Below are positions 47,445 through 60,055 of a DNA stretch of 64,000 bases, in pieces. The stretch spans positions 238,501 to 302,500 of the forward strand of contig NW_026112131.1 in NCBI RefSeq assembly GCF_024679095.1, given 5' to 3'. Numbering within the stretch: position 1 is the stretch's first letter; each line of letters opens with the position of its first letter. The notes below the pieces were generated by a model that did not search any database, was not told the origin of the DNA, and saw nothing but the letters and a program-made list of their open reading frames with translations. This DNA is from Eriocheir sinensis (Eukaryota; Arthropoda; Malacostraca; Decapoda; Varunidae). The translations under genes were made by a program, and so were the position numbers.

Positions 47445-48019
47445 TATATGTAAAAAAATAAAATTGTATAATCATATACAAAATTTTTAAATTATTTTAA
47501 TTTATTTGATTGAAAATATTTAAAAATAATAATTTATTAATAAAATTTTGACATAAAATTATGAAATACACATAAAATATGAAAATATATAAAAAATACA
47601 CATAAAATAACGTAAATTTCCATAAAATATATATACAAAATATACATTAAATAATGTAAATATGTATAAAAATATATAGAGAAAATACACAGAATAAGAT
47701 AAAATCGTATCAAAATAAATAAACAGGATATTAATAAAATAATGTAAATTTGTATGAAAATAAAGATGCAAAATACCCATAAAATAACGCATATTTGTTT
47801 AAAAATATATATCAAAAAATACACATAAAATAATTAAATTTGTATTAAAATAAATATATAAAAGGCACATACAATAAAGAAAATTTGTATTGAAATAGAT
47901 ATGCAAAATACACATAAATAATGTAAATTTGTATCAAAATATAAATACGAATACACATAAAATACAGTAAATTTCTATGAAAATATATATTCAAAATACA
48001 TAAAAATTATGTAAATAAG

Positions 48020-48182
<163 letters not shown>

Positions 48183-48690
48183 AATAAACCTAAAATAATG
48201 TAAATTCGTATCAAAAGAAATAAACAAAATTCCGATAAAAGAACGTATATTTGTAGGAAAATAAATATACAAAATACACATAAAATTACGAAAATTTGTA
48301 TAAAAATATATACAAAAATACACAAAATTAATTTCAATTTCTATGAAAATATATATACAAAATACACATATAATTAGTTAAATCTGTATTTAAATACATG
48401 TACAAAATACACATAAGATAATGTAAATTTGTATGAAATGAAAACAAATTCACATAAAATAACGTACATTTGTATAAAATATATATACAAAATATACATA
48501 GAATAATGTAAAATCGTATTAAAATAAATACACCGGATATCAATAAAATAATGTAAATTTGTTTGAAAATAAAGATGCAAAATACCTATAAAATAATGCA
48601 TATTTTTTATAAAATTACATATACAAAAATACACAGAATAATTAAATTTGTATTAAAACTAATATACAAATTTTCATTATTTTAATTATT

Positions 48691-49240
<550 letters not shown>

Positions 49241-49244
49241 CCAA

Positions 49245-49435
49245 GTGCTCTTTATCATCGATATATGGGTATTACCAGGACCTCACACACCACACACCCC
49301 ATCCCCCTTGCTCAAGGGGGGACAGTAACCACTCCTAGTCAACGGAAAGAATCCGGCCTAAGAGGGTTCGAACCGCCGCCCTGTCAGGCTGTGAAGCCTG
49401 GCAGCGCAGCGCTCTAACCAGTTGCGCCACGGAGT

Positions 49436-49436
<1 letters not shown>
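49245..49436 (-). mobile_element. tRNA-derived SINE (left copy)
   Basis: On minus, the element begins cactccgtggcgcaactgg. It shows a polymerase III A box (tggcgcaactgg, 49,418-49,429) and a perfect B box (ggttcgaaccc, 49,364-49,374), the internal promoter of tRNA-type genes. The head does not close into a tRNA: there is no 7-bp acceptor stem and the T stem is weak, so a SINE is the better call. The body includes ccttgagcaaggggga and ends in gagcacttggtaaaa, abutting the satellite. A TG tract lies against its 5' end. A nearly identical copy is at 59,852-60,046 in the other arm. Confidence 0.8.

Positions 49437-49521
<85 letters not shown>
49436..49521. repeat. (TG)n microsatellite
   Basis: About 86 bp of TG lies directly against the 5' end of the SINE; the right arm has the complementary CA tract in the same place. 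Confidence 0.97.
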
Positions 49522-50133
<612 letters not shown>

Positions 50134-51272
50134 TTACGGTGGGTGTAGGAGTAGCCACCTGTGGGACGCAACCTTCATCTGCTGAGTGGACAGTTGTGTC
50201 ACATCCACATCAGCAGTGAGGTTGTTCACCACACCACCGCTGCGATGGAGAAAGGCACGTTGGTGGGTGCTGGGCGGGCCATTGGCACTTCCAGGAGGAG
50301 GCGTTGCTCAGCACCGTTCTCGTGCTGCGCTCAGACCTCCTCCAGGTAGCCCTCAGGTCCGTCAGGTGGGGCACTAGGCCCACTTGTGCCTTGTGTAGCA
50401 CCGTCAGGGCAGCGACGCGGCGACGGTGCTCCAGGCTATTCAGCTGGTTCGTGGCTGGTCTTGCCCTTCCTTCGTGTGGGTGTTGTTGTTGTTGTTGTCG
50501 CTGTGTCTCCCACTGGCTCGGTCGGTGGTGCTGGGTGCCGTTGATGAGGCGTTCAGCCCTCCTCTGCACCTTGTCTAGCAGGTTGAGGTGGCAGCGGGCG
50601 CTGGCCATCCAGGTGAGCGGTGCATACTCCATCACTGGACGGACTTGTGCCTTATAGAGGGTGTTCAGGCCTTCAGCATCGAGGAGGTTCTTCATGCGGC
50701 GCAGGAGGTTCACCTTCTGGGAGGCTTTTTGCGCCACCCTTTCAAGGTGACGGTCAAACCTCAGCTGGGAGTCCACCTCCACGCCCAGGATGTCGACGCT
50801 GGACTGCATAGGGATGGTGTCATTCCCGAATCTCAGTCTGCCGTGGAGTTGCCTCGCGTCCTCCCGAGAACGTGATATTACCATGGCCTGGGTTTTGTCA
50901 GGGGCAAACCTGACTTGCCACCTCTTTCCCCAGGCCATTATGTCTGCCAACTGTCTGTTGACGGACTCTATCACGTCCTGGGCTTCCTCCCTCTTGTATG
51001 TTCTGGAGAGGGTGCAGTCGTCGGCGTAAGCGCTTGCTGCCGGGATGGTTTGCAGGAGGTCGTTAAAGTATATGTTCCACAGAATAGGTCCAAGGACGGA
51101 CCCCTGTGGAACGGAGGCCTCCACCGGGAAGCTGGTCGAGGTGCTTCCGTTGACTGCTACGTGGAGGCTCCTGCCTAACAGGTAGTTTGAGAGCAGGCGC
51201 AGCAGGTCCCCCGTGATGCCTAGTTGCTGTAGCTTCGCCGTCAGACCGCGGTGCCAAACGGAGTCGAACGCG
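50134..51272 (-). mobile_element. Non-LTR retrotransposon reverse transcriptase, truncated and frameshifted
   Basis: On minus, an open frame with no start codon runs from the edge of a TC array. It shows reverse transcriptase blocks in order: FDSVWH near 51,262, SVPQGSVLGPILWNIYFNDL near 51,115, the catalytic AYADD (51,031-51,017), and a downstream connection region with VDILGVEVDSQLRFDRHLE and YAPLTWMA. This is the usual layout of Jockey/CR1-type LINE polymerases, which copy element RNA at a nicked target. The endonuclease, any ORF1 and the N-terminal half of the polymerase are missing. The apparent start at 51,124 is a GTG (valine) inside the domain. Near 50,280-50,310 the frame shifts, and family-like C-terminal sequence (QRAFLHRSG, then a STQQMKVASHRWLL tail) continues in another frame to a stop at 50,134. 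The fragment is not active. The clade is uncertain. Confidence 0.88.
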
Positions 51273-52757
<1,485 letters not shown>

Positions 52758-53243
52758 CTAATCGTCGTTAATATTGTTGTCATTGACGTCGCAATCCTCC
52801 TCCTTCTCCTCCTCTTCCTCTTTCTGCTCCTCTTCCACTTCCTCGACCTCCTCTTCGTCCTCCTTCACCTTCTCTTCCTCTTCCTCCCCCTTGTCATCTT
52901 CTTCGTCTTCTTCTTCTTCTTCTTCTTCTTCTTCTTCTTCTTCTTCTTCTTCTTCTTTTTCTTCTTTCTGCTCCTCTTCCACTTCCTCGACCTCCTCTTC
53001 GTCCTCCTTAACCTTCTCTTCCTCCTCCTCCTCATTTTTTTTCTTCTTCTTCTTCTTTTGCTTCTTCTTCATCTCCATCTTCTTCTTTTTCTTTTCCTTT
53101 TCCTTTTTCTTTTTCTTTTTCTTCTTCTTTTTCTTCTTCTTCTTCTTCTTCTTCTTCTTCCTCCTCCTCCTCCTCGTTTTCCTCCGTCGCTTTGCTCTTA
53201 CATCTTTTTCCCTGAACGGTTTTCTATCTGTTTGTTGGGTCAT
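52758..53243 (-). CDS. Low-complexity lysine/glutamate-rich open frame (left copy), doubtful gene
   Basis: A 161-codon ATG frame. The first 20 or so residues (MTQQTDRKPFREKDVRAKRR) are ordinary. They are followed by an Arg/Lys run of about 40 residues, an acidic Glu run holding two copies of a KVKEDEEEVEEVEEEQKEE unit, and a short DCDVNDNNINDD end. The DNA is a GAA/GAG/AAG-type trinucleotide repeat, so long open frames are expected without selection. It is not a recognised family. The inverted copy at 58,794-59,282 has the same start, end and sub-repeats with 162 codons. There is no clear promoter or poly(A) signal. It may be chance coding potential in a microsatellite. Confidence 0.22.
   Translation of the reverse strand: MTQQTDRKPFREKDVRAKRRRKTRRRRRKKKKKKKKKKKKKKKKKKKEKEKKKKKMEMKKKQKKKKKKKNEEEEEEKVKEDEEEVEEVEEEQKEEKEEEEEEEEEEEEEEEEDEEDDKGEEEEEKVKEDEEEVEEVEEEQKEEEEEKEEDCDVNDNNINDD
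52790..53170. repeat. TTC/CTC trinucleotide-rich imperfect microsatellite
   Basis: About 380 bp of imperfect TTC, CTC and TTTTC repeats contains an internal duplicate of about 90 bp (near 52,820-52,900 and 52,960-53,035). It is the DNA basis of the lysine/glutamate-rich frame. Confidence 0.9.
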
Positions 53244-53659
53244 GGATGCTTTTCCTTCGATCTCTTCTTTACATATTATAATTTGTGTATTTATTTGTCA
53301 ACCAATCTTTTAAATGATCTTGCTTAAATTATGTACACCCACCCACCGATTTGTATATTTGATTGAGGAAGTCGTACATTTTAGGTCACCAATTTTTTTT
53401 CAGTATCTATCTATCTATCTATCTATCTATCTAAATACGTTTCTCTTTCTAACTATCTATATATCTTTCTATCTCCATATCTATCTATTTTTGTCTCTCA
53501 GGTAACACACAGGTCCTTCCCTTCGATTGTTTCTCAAGGGCCCGTCAGATGAAGCCTCGTACTGGCCGCCACGTGTGATTGAAAACGCGTTCCTGTCAAT
53601 CGAGGTCACAGGGAGGAGCGACAGACAGACATAATTGCTGACAGACGGGCAACCCAAAC

Positions 53660-53660
<1 letters not shown>
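53244..53660. other. Unassigned DNA, left arm
   Basis: About 415 bp is shared almost unchanged with 58,383-58,793 in inverted orientation. It includes a short CTAT array (53,405-53,432). I recognise no gene. Confidence 0.5.

Positions 53661-53690
<30 letters not shown>
53661..53690. repeat. (CA)n microsatellite
   Basis: A run of 30 bp of AC; the right arm has 40 bp of TG at the matching place (58,341-58,380). Confidence 0.95.
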
Positions 53691-53692
<2 letters not shown>

Positions 53693-53769
53693 AAAACTAA
53701 ACAATACTTGGTTACTGGAAAAATAAACAATACTTTTGATTGGCCATGTTTCTATCCGCGCGCGCGCAC

Positions 53770-53771
<2 letters not shown>

Positions 53772-53855
<84 letters not shown>
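53772..53855. repeat. (GA)n microsatellite
   Basis: About 84 bp of AG is preceded by a short CGCGCG stretch. The counterpart in the right arm has grown to about 430 bp (57,837-58,268), and the CG-rich edge is missing there. Confidence 0.96.
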
Positions 53856-53857
<2 letters not shown>

Positions 53858-53940
53858 CTCCAGCTCAGCCTCCTGGTATAGGACCGCTACCAACTAACAA
53901 GCTCTCAACGTCCCACCTTCTCACACCTAGACCTGTTTAG

Positions 53941-54700
53941 GGAAGTGTTATACACTTAGAATATTACATTTCCCTACATTGAATTCCGTCTGCCACTTCC
54001 TCGCCCAATCATACAATCTGTTTGCATCATCCTGGAGAACACTAGCGTCTTGATCCGACTCAATTACTCTGCCGATCTTTGTGTCACATTACTGCTGGCA
54101 GCACTTATAATTTCTGTGTCAAAATTATTGATATAAATGATAAACAGCAGTGGACCCAAGAGCGACCCTGTGGGACCCCTCGTAACACAGTCCCAGTCAG
54201 ATTTACCTCCGCTTCCTATTGCTAAGTCACGACCTGACCCAGTTCAAAACTTTCCCATCGACTCCGTGAACCTGTAATTTAAGCAACAGCCGTTGGTGAG
54301 GATCTTTGTCAAACGGTTTACTAAAATAAAAATAAAGTATATAACAATTTTCATCTCTCTACCGCCTCAGTTACTTTAAAGTAGAAGGATAAGAGATTGG
54401 TGAGGCATAACCTACCCTTCATGAGCCCATGGTAAAAGTTGTGTATAAAGCTGTCTCTCTAGATGATCCCGAATGCTACTGGCTTTTATCGACTCCAGCA
54501 TCTTGCCTACAACAGATGTTTAACTAATTGGCCGATACTTAAAAGTAGCTGAACTGTCTCCCTTTTTGAAAATCGGCGTCACATTAGCTACTTTCCTTAG
54601 GTTGGACACATAAATAGAATTTATTATCTTAAAAATATCGTATTTTAGCGTACTTAAGATCATTGTTTTCTTTCCTAAGTGTTCGCTGAGGTATATGATG
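53941..54700 (-). pseudogene. CR1-like non-LTR reverse transcriptase pseudogene
   Basis: On minus, translation in shifting frames gives clear reverse transcriptase blocks: ANVTPIFKKGDSSATFKYRP near 54,590, then TSVVGKMLES, KGRLCLTNLLSFYFKVTEA near 54,400, DPHQRLLLKLQVHGVDGKVL near 54,290, RGVPQG and LLGPLLF near 54,170, and RLYDWARKWQTEFNVGKCNI near 53,990. In the CR1/L2-type elements these come in this order, with the catalytic ADD between the last two. Here the frame is broken by several stops and indels, and the ADD region is damaged. The element is dead. Its 3' portion (53,941-54,092) lies inside the inverted repeat and appears again at 57,604-57,760. The rest is single copy in the spacer. 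Confidence 0.85.
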
Positions 54701-54979
54701 CCCCTGCCCTTCCATTATTACTCTAACTTAATTATTGTTGGTTATTTCTAGTGGCTTCTCATGGAGATCGGATTCCAGTACACGGTTATGGCTCTTATTT
54801 AACACTAAGGCTTCCCAGTTTACTCCCTCAAAGTGTTTTGCAAGGTGTGTGTGTCTCGCGTCGTCTGGTATTTATTCAGGTTTACGTTTGATACGTGATG
54901 AGTAAACTCTTTCACGAGCCATTAGTGGGGCGCGACCGCTACTTTTCCAGTCGTCCGTGCTTGAAAAGGATGATTTATG

Positions 54980-54984
<5 letters not shown>
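54701..54984. other. Unassigned spacer DNA
   Basis: About 280 bp upstream, in retrotransposon sense, of the CR1-like pseudogene. It may be more of that element, but I could not align it to a known block. There is no gene. Confidence 0.4.

Positions 54985-55034
<50 letters not shown>
54985..55034. repeat. (TG)n microsatellite upstream of the kinase gene
   Basis: A run of 50 bp of GT lies about 140 bp before the kinase start codon. Confidence 0.96.
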
Positions 55035-55035
<1 letters not shown>

Positions 55036-55172
55036 GGGTAGGTTAAGGAGTTGCGGCCTATGCAATGTTAACTCCAGTCTACGCACACCAACCCAGGCGG
55101 CCGCGCCACCAACCAAGGTTAGGTGCTGGATCGCAACACCTATATTTATTATAGTCATGAACAAAAGGAGCC

Positions 55173-56006
55173 ATGGCTTTCCAACACAGCACCCGACTCG
55201 TGAAGTTGACGCAGGAGCGCATCAACACGCTGGTGGCCGGGCACAAGCAGGTGCTGGGGCGCGGCGCCACGTGCACGGTGTACCTTGTGGAGGTGGAGGG
55301 CGAGCTGTGCTGCCTCAAGTTGGCCAGGGACCGCCGCCTCGCTGCCATGTTCCACCAGGAGTTTGACGTCCTGCTGGACCTGGACGGCGCGGCGGGGGCA
55401 CCCAAGGCCTTGGGCACCAGCCTCGGCTTCCCCGCCATGCTTACCACTTTCCGCGGCCACAACACCTTCTGCGACCTGCCCCGCCTCGCTCGCTGCGAGA
55501 CTGACAGGCTGGCGGCCTTCTTGGCCCTTGCTCGCAGCGTGAAGCAGCTCCACGCCCGCGGCTACGCCCACAACGACATCAAGGAGAACAACGTGGCGGT
55601 GTGCCGGGGCGCCGACGGCCGCCTGCAGGTGTCGCTCATCGACTACGGCGCGGCCCAGAGGCTGGGCACAAGGGTTGGCTTTGTGGGCGCGAGCACGCGG
55701 CGCACGCCCTGGCTGGCCCCGGAGCTGCTGGTCGGCGGCCGCTGCTCACGCGCCGGGGACGTCTTCTCCCTCGGCTACGTCCTCAGCAACATCCTGGACA
55801 CCTGCCACAGGTACTACCCCGCCCTGGACGTGCTGGCCGAGGCCGTCATGGCCGCAAACCCTGCACGGCGACCCTCGCTCAAGAAGATCATCAAGACAGT
55901 TAACAAGTTCACGGGTCAGCGGGACGAGGCGGCGAGGCGGGAAACCTTCATCCGGCGAGTTCGCAAAGCCTTCTCCTGCCTCTTCCCGCGCCGCCGCCGT
56001 TATTAA
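55173..56006 (+). CDS. Protein kinase-like protein, single exon
   Basis: A 277-residue intact frame encodes a compact protein kinase domain with little else; such enzymes transfer phosphate from ATP to Ser/Thr or Tyr. The visible motifs are a glycine-rich loop (VLGRGATCTVYLV, residues 27-39), the ATP-anchoring lysine in CLKLA (K49), a likely helix-C glutamate (E63), a catalytic loop HNDIKENN (133-140, with D135, K137 and N140), a metal-binding DYG (157-159), APE (182-184), DVFSLG (196-201) and the late arginine in ARRPS. HND replaces the common HRD, and DYG replaces DFG. The tail (residues 254-277) is strongly basic. There is no signal peptide or membrane segment. ATG 55,173 has G at -3 and +4 and an in-frame TGA five codons upstream. 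The DNA is much more GC-rich than its surroundings and has no intron, which would fit a retrocopy or a lineage-specific gene. I cannot name the family or substrate; both TATA box and AATAAA are absent nearby. Confidence 0.9.
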   Translation: MAFQHSTRLVKLTQERINTLVAGHKQVLGRGATCTVYLVEVEGELCCLKLARDRRLAAMFHQEFDVLLDLDGAAGAPKALGTSLGFPAMLTTFRGHNTFCDLPRLARCETDRLAAFLALARSVKQLHARGYAHNDIKENNVAVCRGADGRLQVSLIDYGAAQRLGTRVGFVGASTRRTPWLAPELLVGGRCSRAGDVFSLGYVLSNILDTCHRYYPALDVLAEAVMAANPARRPSLKKIIKTVNKFTGQRDEAARRETFIRRVRKAFSCLFPRRRRY

Positions 56007-56434
56007 GGAGACACAGGATCCAACGGAGGAAGGTTTTACTAAGGAGTCAAGTTGTTCCCTCAAGGCTGCGACATCTTCTTTCTTTTTCCTTAACTATTTC
56101 CACCACATGTATCAATACATTCTTTTACTTTCTTGCTACTTTCATATCAACACTTTTCGCATACCTTGCCATCCTTCCAAACACCTACAAACCATATGGA
56201 TATCCTCCAACCCTACGGTTTCTACACCTATTTAACTTTTTTCCCTTGTTAAAGTATTTACTGTATCGCTGTTTTCATATCAACACTTTTTTCCCATACT
56301 TTATATAATCATTTTAGACAGTTTTTTTTCTTCATTAGCTTGATATTACCCAAGACCTTTCTGATGTTACGTCACTTTCTTTCATTTCATTTACTCATAT
56401 TTATTTATCTACAATCTGTGTCTTACTACATTAA
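56007..56434. other. AT/T-rich 3' flank of the kinase gene
   Basis: About 430 bp rich in TTTC and TTTT. The octamer-like phrase atatcaacacttttt occurs twice (about 56,143 and 56,276). No AATAAA is visible; the nearest ATTAAA lies beyond the SINE. No gene. Confidence 0.5.
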
Positions 56435-56750
56435 CTTTTTTTTACGTTTTTGCCTATGGCGCCGATAGACTTTCATGATAGGGCCTGATGGTCGGCCCCA
56501 GCCTGTTGTGGCGCAGGCAAGTTTTTATAGTGGCGCCATCCTGCATTGGCTCATACAACCCTCCCGGAGCTCATCTTTGATCCTAGAATCTAGAGTTCGG
56601 GTTGATAGGTGGTCTTCTGGACAGCATATGGGTAGTCTTAGGTCACTCGGCGGTGACTGAAAAATCCCAGCTTGTGGTACTGGGTGGGGCCTAAACCCGC
56701 GTCGTCTTGGACGCGGCGCCGTCACGCTATCCACTCAGCCACAGCCTCCC
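56435..56750 (-). mobile_element. tRNA-derived SINE, second family (copy 1)
   Basis: On minus, the head gggaggctgtggctgagtgg carries an A box (tggctgagtgg, 56,731-56,741) and a degenerate B box (gggtttaggccc, around 56,687-56,698), as in tRNA Ser/Leu-type heads. The body, with ctgggatttttcagtcaccg and aggatcaaagatgagct, is shared with the copy at 56,850-57,176. The end runs into an A-rich tail near 56,435. A run of Ts in the + strand is that tail. Confidence 0.8.
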
Positions 56751-56849
56751 CTAATATTAAAAGAGCTTACTTCTCATATTACATTATATGAACGCGAGAC
56801 GATTTAATTGTCTTATTAATACTACTAAATTGTTCATAGGCAACGTTTT
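56751..56849. other. Short AT-rich gap between two SINEs
   Basis: About 100 bp of AT-rich sequence separates the heads of two oppositely oriented SINEs. No feature seen. Confidence 0.5.
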
Positions 56850-57176
56850 ACAATTGACTGCGTGGTTAGCGTTCCAGCGCCGCGTATAGAACAACTTAGG
56901 TTCGCGTCCCGCCCGCCACCACATGCTGGGATTTTTCAGTCACCGCCGAGAGGCCTAAGACTACCTACATGCAGTCATGAAGACCACCATTCAACCCAAA
57001 CTCTAGATTCTACCTCTCAAAAAAGAGAGGATCAAAGATGAGCTAGGAGTGTCAGCATGAGGCAAGCAAGATAGCGCTAACATAAACACTTACCTGCGCC
57101 ATGACGGGCTGGGGTCGACCATCAGGTCCAACCAAAAAAGTCTAGTGGTTCCATAAGCTGAACCATAAAAAAAAAA
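56850..57176 (+). mobile_element. tRNA-derived SINE, second family (copy 2)
   Basis: On plus, the head contains gcgtggttagcg (A-box region, 56,860-56,871) and a good B box (ggttcgcgtcc, 56,899-56,909). It is followed by the same body as copy 1, including ctgggatttttcagtcaccg and caggctgggg-like sequence, and a poly(A) tail at 57,165-57,176. The two copies differ at many positions, so they are old, separate insertions. Confidence 0.8.
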
Positions 57177-57442
57177 GATATAGTTAAATGATAAACGCAC
57201 TTAACTAATGGGCTACTTACATGCTTTCATTCCTTATAATCAGCAGGTATTTATTCCTACCAATTGCCTGATATTTAACTAATTTTACTTTTTATCAACA
57301 TTTTTTTTGTCAAATGATAAACTTAATCATGAGGATATTTACATCATATGCTTATCAGGTATTTGCTTTCAACAACTGACATGACATTTAGCTAATTATA
57401 CCATTATCACCACTTTCAAATAAGCTTCAAGAAAGTCGCCTA

Positions 57443-57446
<4 letters not shown>
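57177..57446. other. AT-rich spacer DNA
   Basis: About 270 bp with repeated phrases (aaatgataaac, aactaat, aggtattt) suggests an old internal duplication: 57,187-57,290 resembles 57,315-57,400. No gene. Confidence 0.5.
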
Positions 57447-57760
<314 letters not shown>

Positions 57761-57836
57761 TCTAGGTGTGAGAAGGTGGGACGTTGAGAGCTTGTTGGTT
57801 GGTAGCGGTCCCTATACCAGGAGGCTGAGCTGGAAT

Positions 57837-58271
<435 letters not shown>

Positions 58272-58338
58272 CAAAGCAAAAACATGGCCAATCAAAAGTA
58301 TTGTTTATTTTTTCAGTAACCAAGTATTGTTTATTTTT

Positions 58339-58340
<2 letters not shown>

Positions 58341-58380
<40 letters not shown>
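58341..58380. repeat. (TG)n microsatellite
   Basis: A run of 40 bp of GT; the counterpart of 53,661-53,690. Confidence 0.95.
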
Positions 58381-58381
<1 letters not shown>

Positions 58382-58382
58382 G

Positions 58383-58793
58383 TTTGGGTTGCCCGTCTGT
58401 CAGCAATTATGTCTGTCTGTCGCTCCTCCCTGTGACCTCGATTGACAGGAAAGCGTTTTCAATCACACGTGGCGGCCAGCACGAGGCTTCATCTGACGGG
58501 CCCTTGAGAAACAATCGAAGGGAAGGACCTGTGTGTTACCTGAGAGACGAAAATAGATAGATATGGAGATAGAAAGATATATAGATAGTTAGAAAGAGAA
58601 ACGTATTTAGATAGATAGATAGATAGATAGATACTGAAAAAAAATTGGTGACCTAAAATGTACGACTTCCTCAATCAAATATACAAATCGGTGGGTGGGT
58701 GTACATAATTTAAGCAAGATCATTTAAAAGATTGGTTGACAAATAAATACACAAATTATAATATGTAAAGAAGAGATCGAAGGAAAAGCATCC
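58383..58793. other. Unassigned DNA, right arm
   Basis: This is the inverted copy of 53,244-53,660, with about five substitutions and one tetranucleotide difference. A short TAGA array sits at 58,605-58,632. No gene recognised. Confidence 0.5.
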
Positions 58794-59282
58794 ATGACCC
58801 AACAAACAGATAGAAAACCGTTCAGGGAAAAAGATGTTAGAGAAAAGCGACGGAGGAAAACGAGGAGGAGGAGGAGGAGGAGGAAGAAGAAGAAGAAGAA
58901 GAAGAAAAAAAAGAAGAAGAAAAAGAAAAAGAAAAAGGAAAAGGAAAAGAAAAAGAAGAAGATGGAGATGAAGAAGAAGAAGCAAAAGAAGAAGAAGAAG
59001 AAAAAAAATGAGGAGGAGGAGGAAGAGAAGGTTAAGGAGGACGAAGAGGAGGTCGAGGAAGTGGAAGAGGAGCAGAAAGAAGAAGAAGAAGAAGAAGAAG
59101 AAGAAGAAGAAGAAGAAGAAGAAGAAGAAGAAGAAGAAGAAGATGACAAGGGGGAGGAAGAGGAAGAGAAGGTGAAGGAGGACGAAGAGGAGGTCGAGGA
59201 AGTGGAAGAGGAGCAGAAAGAGGAAGAGGAGGAGAAGGAGGAGGATTGCGACGTCAGTGACAACAATATTAACGACGATTAG
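58794..59282 (+). CDS. Low-complexity lysine/glutamate-rich open frame (right copy), doubtful gene
   Basis: A 162-codon ATG frame, the inverted twin of 52,758-53,243. It has the same ordinary N-terminus, a basic run, two KVKEDEEEVEEVEEEQKEE units joined by a glutamate run, and a DCDVSDNNINDD end. The run lengths differ between copies while the frame stays open, as expected when changes occur in units of three. The charge pattern (basic block then acidic block) is that of disordered or coiled sequence. No family is recognised, and the frame may simply reflect the repeat. Confidence 0.22.
   Translation: MTQQTDRKPFREKDVREKRRRKTRRRRRRRKKKKKKKKKKKKKKKKKKEKEKKKKKMEMKKKKQKKKKKKKNEEEEEEKVKEDEEEVEEVEEEQKEEEEEEEEEEEEEEEEEEEEEDDKGEEEEEKVKEDEEEVEEVEEEQKEEEEEKEEDCDVSDNNINDD
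58860..59245. repeat. GAA/GAG/AAG trinucleotide-rich imperfect microsatellite
   Basis: About 385 bp of imperfect GAA-type repeats with an internal duplicate of about 90 bp, as in the left arm. Confidence 0.9.
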
Positions 59283-59669
59283 GAAAGGGGAGAGGGTGAG
59301 GAAGACAAATTTGACTGCAAATCGATAGACGGGCGAGACTAAAAATTAAAATAGGAAAACGTTCAAACCGCAACCCGAGGCAGTGCACAACGAAGGAGAG
59401 CAAAGGAAAGCAAAGCTGGTGTGGTTGGTTTGGCTCAGCAGCAACGGCAGCCAGAATTACGTACGTTGCTCGTTCGTAATGCCTGGTAATGGTGGGTGGC
59501 CGGGAGGAGGCAGCAAGAAGATATAGGAAATCGATTCTCTAGTCTAACGAGAGCGGTGAGAATCCCCCAAGGCCCCGCTTGTATCTGCAGAATCATTGTC
59601 GTGGCGGTGGTGCTGGTGTTGCCGGTGTTGGGGCGGTGGGCGCATCTGGCTGGGGCGATGAATGTAAGA

Positions 59670-59671
<2 letters not shown>
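59283..59671. other. Unassigned DNA, right arm
   Basis: The inverted copy of 52,369-52,757 with a few differences. No gene recognised. Confidence 0.5.

Positions 59672-59707
<36 letters not shown>
59672..59707. repeat. (GA)n microsatellite at the site of the missing LINE
   Basis: Only 36 bp of GA stands where the left arm has a TC array, the LINE fragment and another TC array. To its right comes agtattagcctttagaag, which in the left arm lies beyond the second TC array. Confidence 0.95.
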
Positions 59708-59712
<5 letters not shown>

Positions 59713-59795
59713 GCCTTTAGAAGGGAGGAATAGACAATAATCTGTACAAAAACAGATCTATACCAGCTGCGTGTGAATCATCAACAACACAGACG

Positions 59796-59798
<3 letters not shown>

Positions 59799-59850
<52 letters not shown>
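59799..59850. repeat. (CA)n microsatellite
   Basis: About 52 bp of CA directly precedes the SINE 5' end; the counterpart of the TG tract at 49,436-49,521. Confidence 0.96.
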
Positions 59851-59851
<1 letters not shown>

Positions 59852-59852
<1 letters not shown>

Positions 59853-60046
59853 ACTCCGTGGCGCAACTGGTTAGAGCGCTGCGCTGCCAGGCTTCACAGC
59901 CTGACAGGGCGGCGGTTCGAACCCTCTTAGGCCGGATTCTTTCCGTTGACTAGGAGTGGTTACTGTCCCCCCTTGAGCAAGGGGGATGGGGTGTGTGGTG
60001 TGAGGTCCTGGTAATACCCATATATCGATTATAAAGAGCACTTGGT
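59852..60046 (+). mobile_element. tRNA-derived SINE (right copy)
   Basis: The same element as 49,245-49,436 in inverted orientation. The A box tggcgcaactgg is at 59,859-59,870 and the B box ggttcgaaccc at 59,914-59,924. Both boxes are identical in the two copies. The element ends at gagcacttggtaaaa, touching the satellite. A tRNA was considered, but the stems do not close. Confidence 0.8.
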
Positions 60047-60055
60047 AAAATACAC

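Noticed and set aside
51124..51124. Start codon of the LINE reverse transcriptase at 51,124
   Set aside because: The triplet is GTG and the domain already runs upstream in the same frame to 51,272 (FDSVWH block), so it is an internal valine.
55157..55366. Upstream ATG at 55,157 as a kinase start
   Set aside because: It is out of frame with the kinase domain, and an in-frame TGA (55,158-55,160) separates upstream sequence from the chosen ATG.
59852..59935. Functional tRNA gene
   Set aside because: The A and B boxes are good, but no acceptor stem forms and the T stem is weak. The same body sequence follows both copies, which fits a SINE.
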